The notes beneath the pieces are model-generated. The model saw only the letters and a program-made list of their open reading frames with translations. It searched no databases and had not been told where the DNA came from. This document shows, in pieces, positions 1 through 5,512 of a DNA stretch of 13,202 bases. Source of the DNA: Chlorobiales bacterium (GTDB lineage: Bacteria > Bacteroidota > Chlorobiia > Chlorobiales > Chlorobiaceae); NCBI GenBank assembly GCA_022360355.1, contig JAKSCY010000321.1, forward strand, positions 1-13,202, read 5' to 3'. The translations under genes and the position numbers were made by a program. Position 1 is the first letter of the stretch, and every line of letters begins with the position of its first letter.

Positions 1-139
1 AGCCACGGATGATTTTCCCCCCGACCTGAACAAGCTCGGTTTCAATGCCTTCGGCTTCGAGGGCTTGAAATACTTTCATGATCATTTTGTGCGTGTTGCC
101 CTCTCTGCGGGGGCTTCCGTTTACGGCGAGAACTTTCAT
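1..139 (-). CDS. Flavodoxin-like / NADPH-dependent FMN reductase family protein (5' part only)
   Basis: Only the first 46 codons are present; the gene runs off the left edge of the window. The protein starts MKVLAVNGSPRREGNTHKM. This is the first beta strand and the FMN phosphate-binding loop (G-S-P-R-x-x-G-N-T, residues 8-16) of the flavodoxin-like fold found in NADPH-dependent FMN reductases and iron-sulfur flavoproteins. A helix (about 17-32) and a second strand (about 37-41) follow, as expected for the fold. Members reduce or carry electrons through FMN in the cytoplasm; the specific substrate cannot be told from this fragment. Any cysteine cluster that would mark an iron-sulfur flavoprotein would lie outside the window. 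The start is the only ATG giving the intact loop. It is divergent from the toxin-like gene at 346, and a TATAAT lies upstream on the minus strand at 172-177. The family call is solid; the function is open. Confidence 0.78.
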   Translation of the reverse strand, partial: MKVLAVNGSPRREGNTHKMIMKVFQALEAEGIETELVQVGGKIIRG

Positions 140-345
140 GGCAAGATTAGAGAATATGGTATTTCGAAGATATTATAGAAAGAATAGCAACCAATCAGGA
201 ATAATGTGAAACAATTTAGCTTTTTTGAATTTTTTATGAGCGCTGTATTTTTGATGTATGTCTGAAAAGTTTAAATTATGTGGGGTTTGGACGATCCTGT
301 TCAGGCCCGGTAGATCCCCCATAACCCTCAACGAAAGGAGCCATT
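140..345. promoter_or_regulatory. Divergent intergenic region between flavoprotein and toxin-like genes
   Basis: This 206-base gap is AT-rich and carries no gene I can support. On the minus strand a perfect TATAAT (172-177) is placed to serve the flavoprotein gene, but its -35 region (about 195-200) is poor. On the plus strand the candidates are weak: TTGATG (251-256) with an AT-rich -10 near 274-279. The last part of the toxin-like gene's leader could fold: bases 278-285 pair with 316-322 with one bulged T. A strong Shine-Dalgarno AAAGGAG sits at 334-340, five bases before the ATG at 346, and it is the best ribosome binding site in the window. All promoter assignments are inference from motif matching. 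Confidence 0.35.
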
Positions 346-1509
346 ATGCTATTGGCACATGCAATAAGGAATAGTGCGCCTACTCTTGCGCAAGCGCAGA
401 ATACCTACAAGGAAAATGTTGCTGCTGTAAATACTGTTGTGCTCGGTGTGCTGAATTCAAAACTTCCTGTATTACGGCACAATCCGCCTGACTGGCAGGA
501 TTTTGTCACTGCTTACGGAAAAGCGGAGAGCGAAGCTTTGGACTGGGTCAACAATGTTATTTCTCGCCTGATCGATGTTCCGGATGAAGTGAGGAGTTTC
601 AACCCCATAATCAGCATGCTTCTGCAAGATGCCAAAACCCAGGCGACAAAGCTTGTAGATAACCCTTCGGATAAAATGGCATTGCAAATTATGAATGATG
701 ATTTTGACCGGCTGATGAAACAGTTTGGTTTAGTTACAGCGTTTATTTCAGGTGCAGTTAAGAATATTCAAAAGTTTCAGGATGTTCTGCCTGATATGGC
801 CTCTCAGCTTGAAAATATTGCACAGATGTCGGCCAAGGATGCAAAGGCCGATCAGCAGCAGATAGATAACCTCAAGAGCGATATCAAGAGCCTGCAGGAT
901 GAAATTGATTCTCTTTCTGCTGCCATAATTGCGCTCGGGATCGCTGATGCTGCAGCAATTACTCTCGGTGTGGTTGCAACGATTGTTGCCTGGCCTGTTG
1001 GGGCATTAGCCTGGCTGTTTGCAGGGCCTGCCGTTGCAGTGGCTACCGCCTACATTGCTTTTGATGCTGTACAGATCGAGCTTGATCAGCAGAGGATCGA
1101 AGCCGAGCAGAAACTGATCGATGAACTCACTGGCGATGTTGCCGTACTTCAACTGCTTGCCGATAACTACTCGAAACTGGCGGAGCAGTCAAAGGAGGTC
1201 GAAGAAAACCTTCAGGCTGTTCTTGCGGAATGGCAGACTCTGGAAAGCGATGTGGCGGCAGCGGTAACAGATATTCGAACAGCCACTTCGGATGCTAAAT
1301 CTGCCAACTTCAATGCTGTTCTGGATGATATCAACAGTGCGATTACCGAGTGGAACGCAGCCTATGATCAGGCAGGGGATCTGCATCTCGATTTGGAAGT
1401 TAATACTGCCCAGTTGGCACTTGGTATGTCTTCGGATGAAGTTGGTGAAGCTATGAAGAATGGAAAAACCATGGGTATTATCCAGTATTATAATCAGGTC
1501 GCAGCCTGA
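346..1509 (+). CDS. Putative HBL/NHE/ClyA-type alpha-helical pore-forming toxin-like protein
   Basis: The 387-residue protein is predicted to be almost entirely helical. An N-terminal helical part (about 15-150) is followed by a coiled-coil helix (about 160-192), then a nearly uncharged hydrophobic stretch (about 192-240) with a Pro-Val-Gly turn at 217-219, then a second long coiled-coil helix (about 241-305) and a helical C-terminal tail. Long antiparallel helices around a central hydrophobic hairpin are the hallmark of the Bacillus HBL/NHE, ClyA and AhlB superfamily, in which the hairpin inserts into the target membrane. The length (350-400) fits. No cysteine and no classical Sec signal peptide are visible; ClyA also lacks a cleaved one. 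A strong AAAGGAG at 334-340 fixes the start. The gene stands alone, with no second or third toxin component beside it, and ends at its own terminator. The fold class is well supported by pattern; toxin activity and target are inference. A membrane-remodelling or self-associating helical protein is the alternative. Confidence 0.6.
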   Translation: MLLAHAIRNSAPTLAQAQNTYKENVAAVNTVVLGVLNSKLPVLRHNPPDWQDFVTAYGKAESEALDWVNNVISRLIDVPDEVRSFNPIISMLLQDAKTQATKLVDNPSDKMALQIMNDDFDRLMKQFGLVTAFISGAVKNIQKFQDVLPDMASQLENIAQMSAKDAKADQQQIDNLKSDIKSLQDEIDSLSAAIIALGIADAAAITLGVVATIVAWPVGALAWLFAGPAVAVATAYIAFDAVQIELDQQRIEAEQKLIDELTGDVAVLQLLADNYSKLAEQSKEVEENLQAVLAEWQTLESDVAAAVTDIRTATSDAKSANFNAVLDDINSAITEWNAAYDQAGDLHLDLEVNTAQLALGMSSDEVGEAMKNGKTMGIIQYYNQVAA

Positions 1510-1550
1510 GTGTGTTGCTGGTTGTTCTATGGTTAGCTTGAATTAGAAAG

Positions 1551-1585
1551 GGCCGCTACATCTACAAATCATGTGGCGGCCTTTT
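1551..1585 (+). terminator. Rho-independent terminator of the toxin-like gene
   Basis: Bases 1551-1561 (GGCCGCTACAT) pair with 1571-1581 (ATGTGGCGGCC) through 11 pairs, one of them a G-T wobble, around a nine-base loop. TTTTATT follows. The T run favours plus-strand termination. On the minus strand the hairpin lies just past the rluD stop codon, which sits in the T run at 1584-1586; the bases that follow there (CTTTCTAATTC) are only moderately T-rich, so termination of rluD is likely weaker. Confidence 0.85.
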
Positions 1586-2636
1586 ATTCGTAATCTTTAC
1601 TGCTGCTCACCCTTTCGATCTTTTCCAGTGCAGCCAGCATATCCGGCGGTAGTGGGGCGGTGAAAGAGAGTTGTTCTCGGGTTGTCGGCTGAAAAAAGGT
1701 AAGGCTTTCGGCGTGTAGTGCCTGACGGGGGATGATTTCCAGCAGATTTTTGACGAAACTCTCACTTTTGCTGAAAGGGAGAACGCGTGTCGTTGCTCCT
1801 CCATAGGTTACGTCACCGACAATGGGGTGTCCGAGTTTCTGGAGGTGTACTCGTATCTGGTGTGTTCTTCCCGTGTGCAGTATCAACTCGACAAGTGAGA
1901 AGTAGTCGAATCTTTTCTGAACCCTGTATTCGGTGATTGCAGCTTTCCCATCTTTTCCCTCATATTCGTAACAGGTCATGACCTTGCGGTCGCGTATAGA
2001 GCGGCCGATGTTGGTTGCGATTTTCCCTTCGGGAGGGTCGGGTACACCCCAGACAACTGCCTGATATTTTTTCTCAACCTGACGGTTTGCAAACTGTTTC
2101 GCCAACTTGTGCAGGGCCGTGCTGTTTTTCGCGACGATAATCAGTCCCGAGGTGTTTTTGTCCAGCCGGTGTACGATGCCGGGTCTGAGGTTTGTTGCAT
2201 CAAGTTTTTCAGCATCGGTGCCGAGGTGGTGCAGAATCGCGTTGGCGAGTGTGCCTGTCCAGTTCCCGAAAGCAGGGTGGACCACCATGCCCGGAGCCTT
2301 GTTGATCACCATCAGATCGTTGTCTTCATATATGATGTCGACAGGTATAGCCTCAGGAGCGAGTTCCGGGGCAGGCGGTCTGAGAAACGTTACCTGGATG
2401 GTGTCGAGTGATTTTATTTTGTAATTGGCTTTAACGGTTTTACCGTTTACCAGAACGCGGTGTTCGGCGATTGCTTCCTGAACCTTGTTCCGGGTGGCGT
2501 TTTCAACCTGTTGCGTAAGATACACATCGAGCCGCATCGGTTTCTGGGTCTGTGCAACCTGGAGGGTTATTTTTTTCGGTTCCTGACTTTGTGTTTCCTT
2601 TTTTTCAGGTTCGTTTTTTAATGACTGATTTTGCAT
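1584..2636 (-). CDS. rluD: RluD-type 23S rRNA pseudouridine synthase (RluA family)
   Basis: The enzyme isomerises specific uridines of 23S rRNA to pseudouridine; RluD of E. coli acts on helix 69 during 50S assembly. The 350-residue protein has a charged Gln/Glu/Lys-rich N-terminal extension (1-32), an S4 RNA-binding domain (about 34-85) and the RluA-type catalytic domain (about 98-335). The signature H-R-L-D-K-N-T-S-G begins at residue 156 and places the catalytic aspartate at D159. The second conserved motif G-R-T-H-Q-I-R is at 256-262, followed by the usual L-G-H-P-I-x-G-D segment. S4 plus this length favours RluD over RluA or RluC, but the exact target uridines cannot be read from the sequence. 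No clear Shine-Dalgarno precedes the ATG. An internal Met34 at the edge of the S4 domain is an alternative start, which would remove the extension. The gene is divergent from lpd and convergent with the toxin-like gene. Confidence 0.9.
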   Translation of the reverse strand: MQNQSLKNEPEKKETQSQEPKKITLQVAQTQKPMRLDVYLTQQVENATRNKVQEAIAEHRVLVNGKTVKANYKIKSLDTIQVTFLRPPAPELAPEAIPVDIIYEDNDLMVINKAPGMVVHPAFGNWTGTLANAILHHLGTDAEKLDATNLRPGIVHRLDKNTSGLIIVAKNSTALHKLAKQFANRQVEKKYQAVVWGVPDPPEGKIATNIGRSIRDRKVMTCYEYEGKDGKAAITEYRVQKRFDYFSLVELILHTGRTHQIRVHLQKLGHPIVGDVTYGGATTRVLPFSKSESFVKNLLEIIPRQALHAESLTFFQPTTREQLSFTAPLPPDMLAALEKIERVSSSKDYE

Positions 2637-2724
2637 TTTGGGATAGCTTTATGAGACCCTTTTTGAAAACCCTGCGCGTTTTGGGAAAGGGGTTATGTTT
2701 ACAATAAAAGCTCTATAACTGCTT
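2637..2724. promoter_or_regulatory. Divergent intergenic region between rluD and lpd
   Basis: These 88 bases must hold the promoters of both genes. Toward lpd there are two -10-like hexamers, TACAAT (2700-2705) and TATAAC (2714-2719), neither with a good -35 at 16-18 bases. If the second is used the lpd message would be nearly leaderless. A purine run, GGGAAAGGGG (2683-2692), lies too far upstream of the lpd ATG to be a normal ribosome binding site. An in-frame ATG at 2695 is closed by a TAA before the real start. No convincing rluD promoter was seen. Confidence 0.25.
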
Positions 2725-4131
2725 ATGCCAAAGGATTCAGAAGAAAGAGGACTTGAGTTTGACGTAGCTGTCATCGGGTCGGGGCCGGGCGGTTTCGAGG
2801 CGGCGGTTAAAGCGGCCCGATCAGGCTTAAGGGTGTGTGTGATTGAAAAAGGTCCGGTTGGCGGTGTTTGCGTAAACTGGGGATGTATCCCGACCAAAGC
2901 ATTGCTCAGAAGTGCAGAAATTTTCCGTCTTGCAGACGGGGCGGCATCCTTCGGGCTCAGGATTGATGATTCCAGCATTGACATTGCACAGGCTGTAAAA
3001 AGAAGCCGAAAGGTGGTGCTCACAGCCTCCAAAGGTGTTGAATACTCGCTGAAGCAGAACAATGTCACGATCAAACGCGGTGAAGCATCATTTGCCGATG
3101 CTCATACCCTGGAAATCAGCCGAGACGGTAAAGTCGAGGAAACAGTCACTGCGGAATATATTATTATAGCGACAGGTGCCCGCGCAAGAGAGCTTCCCGG
3201 TCTGGAGTTTGACGGTAAGGCCATTATATCCAGCAAGGAGGCGCTTGCAATGCAGACTGTGCCCGGAAAGATACTCGTTATAGGCGGCGGAGCCATAGGT
3301 GTAGAGATGGCATGGTATTATAATGCTGCAGGCAGTGACGTTACGTTGATAGAACTGATGCCGCGGATTCTTCCCTTGGAGGATGCGGAAGTGGGGGATG
3401 GTCTGAAACGCTCTCTTGTCAAGGCAGGTATAGCAATTATCAACGAAGCGGTTGTGAAAAAGGCTGAAACCATGGATGGAGGGGTTCGAGCGGTGGTCGG
3501 GATGCCGGACGGCAGTGAGCGGGTCATGGGTGGCGACTGCATGCTCGTTGCGGTCGGGGTAGTTCCCAACACTGAAGGGCTTGCGCTTGAAAAAGCAGGA
3601 GCGGCAACAGAGAAGGGGTTCGTTGCAACTGATGAACTATGCTGCACAAATGTCGGGAATATTTTTGCAATAGGTGATGTCAGGGGAGGGATGCAGCTTG
3701 CTCACAAGGCTTCTGCAGAGGCCGGGGTTGCAGTCAAGGCCATTCTCGGCCAGGATCCTGAGCAGGTTGACGAAACCAGGATTCCCCGCTGTGTTTACGT
3801 TGAACCGTCTGTTGCCTGCGTAGGATATACGGAAAAACAGGCCGAAGAGAGCGGGTTTGAAGTGAGGGCAGGGCGGGCATCTTTCGCGGCATCCGGAAAG
3901 GCAAATGCCTACGGACACAGGGACGGTTTCGTGAAACTGGTTTTCGATGCCGGAACAGGTGTGCTTCTCGGTGGACATGTGCTCGGGCATGGGGCGGTAG
4001 AACTGATCGGTGAGCTGTCTCTCGCGCGGGGTCTCGGAGTAACTGTTGAGCAGCTTGCCCAAACGGTGCATGCGCACCCGACGCTTTCCGAGTCGATAAA
4101 GGAAGCGGCGGCGGAAGCTTTAAGGTGGTAA
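2725..4131 (+). CDS. lpdA: Dihydrolipoamide dehydrogenase (E3)
   Basis: This cytoplasmic FAD enzyme reoxidises dihydrolipoamide with NAD+ in 2-oxoacid dehydrogenase complexes and the glycine cleavage system. The 468-residue length is typical. The FAD-binding loop G-S-G-P-G-G is at 18-23. The redox-active disulfide is C49-x4-C54 in the segment GGVCVNWGCIPTK. The NAD-binding loop G-G-G-A-I-G is at 187-192. The second FAD motif (A-I-G-D) is at 315-318, and the C-terminal dimerisation domain ends with H-A-H-P-T-L-S-E, giving the catalytic pair H451/E456. All key residues are intact, so the enzyme should be active. Homologues with this disulfide arrangement include mercuric and glutathione reductases, but the C-terminal motif and lack of extra cysteines favour Lpd. 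No E1, E2 or glycine-cleavage gene is adjacent, so its partner complex is unknown from this window. The first ATG is the only start that keeps the FAD motif in place; its ribosome binding site is weak. Confidence 0.92.
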   Translation: MPKDSEERGLEFDVAVIGSGPGGFEAAVKAARSGLRVCVIEKGPVGGVCVNWGCIPTKALLRSAEIFRLADGAASFGLRIDDSSIDIAQAVKRSRKVVLTASKGVEYSLKQNNVTIKRGEASFADAHTLEISRDGKVEETVTAEYIIIATGARARELPGLEFDGKAIISSKEALAMQTVPGKILVIGGGAIGVEMAWYYNAAGSDVTLIELMPRILPLEDAEVGDGLKRSLVKAGIAIINEAVVKKAETMDGGVRAVVGMPDGSERVMGGDCMLVAVGVVPNTEGLALEKAGAATEKGFVATDELCCTNVGNIFAIGDVRGGMQLAHKASAEAGVAVKAILGQDPEQVDETRIPRCVYVEPSVACVGYTEKQAEESGFEVRAGRASFAASGKANAYGHRDGFVKLVFDAGTGVLLGGHVLGHGAVELIGELSLARGLGVTVEQLAQTVHAHPTLSESIKEAAAEALRW

Positions 4132-4360
4132 ATGGTTATGTGAATGGTGATTAATGAATCACAGGACGTGCCCCGGAGAGCCGTTTTTTGCCTTTTGACC
4201 TTTGCCTTTTGACTTTACTTGCGCCTTTTTTGTAAAGCATTTTCTATTCTCTTGCTAAAAGCATAAATTCAAGGTCTAATTGTAAACGTCTTCAATTAAG
4301 TAAGCCTTTTCCCGCAGTAGTAACCGTAGAGGGTTGGGGTGTTTAACCAAATCATCAATT
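4132..4360 (+). promoter_or_regulatory. lpd-bchI intergenic region with candidate bchI promoter
   Basis: The 229-base gap holds several elements and no gene. A perfect inverted repeat GTGATT-N4-AATCAC lies at 4147-4162, just past lpd. A short CGG-AGAG-CCG hairpin (4174-4183) with T6 after it could be a weak lpd terminator. Four heptamer repeats follow (4187-4214). The best promoter match is TTGCTA (4252-4257), 17 bases, TCTAAT (4275-4280), giving a start near 4287 and a leader of about 75 bases. The inverted repeat TAATTG-N10-CAATTA (4277-4298) covers the -10 edge and the inferred start. The bchI ATG lacks a good Shine-Dalgarno. Promoter and operator roles are inferred from position only. Confidence 0.4.
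4187..4214 (+). repeat. Four tandem TTTGMCY heptamers
   Basis: The bases read as TTTGCCT, TTTGACC, TTTGCCT, TTTGACT, i.e. two copies of a 14-base unit differing only at the last base. Degenerate related sequence continues to about 4230. The same heptamer family occurs in opposite orientation after the H-subunit gene (11370-11390). Confidence 0.85.
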
Positions 4361-5512
4361 ATGAGTCAAACTGCTTCAGCTGCAAAGAAAACAGCAAGTA
4401 CGAAAGCCAAGGCAGCGCCGACTGTCAAAAAGGCTTCCGGTCCAAAGAAAGCGAGAACAAAAAAGAAGCAAGGACAGGCCTTTCCGTTCACGGCAATTGT
4501 AGGTCAGGATGAAATGAAGCTGAGCCTGATTCTTAATATTATCGATCCGAGGATCGGCGGTGTGCTTGTTATGGGTCACAGGGGAACCGGTAAAAGTACG
4601 ACTGTTCGTGCCCTTGCGGAAGTGCTGCCTATGATCGAACGAGTCAAGGACGATGTTTACAACCGTTCTGTTTCAGAGTACATTGAGGGAGAAAAGCCGG
4701 CAAAAGGCCAAAAAGCATTGACTCCTGAAGACCTTACCATTGAGGATATTCCTGTTCCTGTTGTTGATCTTCCTCTCGGTGCTACGGAAGACCGTGTCTG
4801 CGGTACTATCGATATCGAGCAGGCCCTGACCAGTGGTGTAAAGGCGTTTGAACCGGGGCTTCTTGCACAGTCCAACCGTGGATTTCTCTATATCGACGAG
4901 GTGAACCTGCTCGACGATCATCTTGTTGATGTTCTGCTTGACGTTGCAGCCAGTGGTCGCAATGTTGTTGAGCGTGAAGGTATCAGTATCCGGCATCCCG
5001 CACGATTCGTGCTTGTCGGGTCGGGTAACCCTGAAGAGGGTGAATTGAGGCCTCAGTTGCTTGACCGTTTTGGCCTTCATGCCAGGATCATTACCATCAC
5101 TGATGTCGGCAGCAGAGTGGAAATTGTAAAGAGGCGTCATGAGTATGACGATGACCCGCAGGCTTTTTTGAAAAAATGGACCCGTGAACAGAAGAAACTG
5201 CAGAGGAAAATTCTGAAAGCCAAGGAAACACTTTCCGAGGTTACCATGTCAGAAGATGTTCTTACGGATGTTGCACGACTCTGCATGCAGCTTGGTATTG
5301 ATGGTCACCGCGGTGAACTGACCATTACCAGAACAGCCAATGCTTATGCTGCTTTTAACGGAGATACAGCGGTTACCATGGATCATGTCCGTGCGATTGC
5401 CGGACTTGCTTTGCGTCACCGTCTTCGTAAAGATCCTCTGGAGACTCTTGATCCTGGTGAGAAAATAGAACGTGAACTTGCAAAAGTGCTTGGAGAAGCA
5501 GAAGAAGTATAA
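4361..5512 (+). CDS. bchI: Magnesium chelatase subunit I (AAA+ ATPase)
   Basis: BchI is the ATP-hydrolysing motor of Mg chelatase; it forms hexameric rings with BchD that drive Mg2+ insertion into protoporphyrin IX bound to the H subunit. Counting from the ATG at 4361 the protein has 383 residues. The first 40 are a disordered Lys/Ala tail with 11 Lys, one Arg and no acidic residue. The AAA+ core begins at F41; Walker A is GHRGTGKST (72-80), Walker B L-Y-I-D-E is 176-180, and the sensor/Arg-finger region (G-N-P-E-E-G-E-L-R-P-Q-L-L-D-R-F) is 222-237. The core matches BchI/ChlI closely. A TTG at 4334 would add nine residues, but the ATG is preferred because the TTG has a GAGGG directly abutting it with no spacing. 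The stop codon overlaps the bchD start (TAATG), implying coupled translation in a two-gene operon. Confidence 0.95.
   Translation: MSQTASAAKKTASTKAKAAPTVKKASGPKKARTKKKQGQAFPFTAIVGQDEMKLSLILNIIDPRIGGVLVMGHRGTGKSTTVRALAEVLPMIERVKDDVYNRSVSEYIEGEKPAKGQKALTPEDLTIEDIPVPVVDLPLGATEDRVCGTIDIEQALTSGVKAFEPGLLAQSNRGFLYIDEVNLLDDHLVDVLLDVAASGRNVVEREGISIRHPARFVLVGSGNPEEGELRPQLLDRFGLHARIITITDVGSRVEIVKRRHEYDDDPQAFLKKWTREQKKLQRKILKAKETLSEVTMSEDVLTDVARLCMQLGIDGHRGELTITRTANAYAAFNGDTAVTMDHVRAIAGLALRHRLRKDPLETLDPGEKIERELAKVLGEAEEV

Noticed and set aside
278..313. Eleven-codon open frame starting ATG TGG GGT in the leader of the toxin-like gene
   Set aside because: It has no ribosome binding site and no attenuator-like codon run; it is too short to support as a leader peptide.
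346..1509. Toxin-like gene as a methyl-accepting chemotaxis protein or phage tape-measure protein
   Set aside because: It has no HAMP or signalling-domain motif, no periplasmic sensor region, no phage neighbours, and the hydrophobic part lies centrally between two coiled coils rather than near the N-terminus.
4147..4162. CRP or FNR box before bchI
   Set aside because: The half-sites resemble the families but the spacing is wrong (GTGA-N8-TCAC rather than N6; TGAT-N6-ATCA rather than N4), and it lies about 125 bases upstream of the inferred start.
4334..4360. TTG start that would lengthen BchI by nine residues
   Set aside because: The purine run GAGGG abuts the TTG without the usual spacing, TTG starts are rare, and the ATG at 4361 gives a protein beginning with the basic tail; the ATG was chosen although it too lacks a good Shine-Dalgarno.
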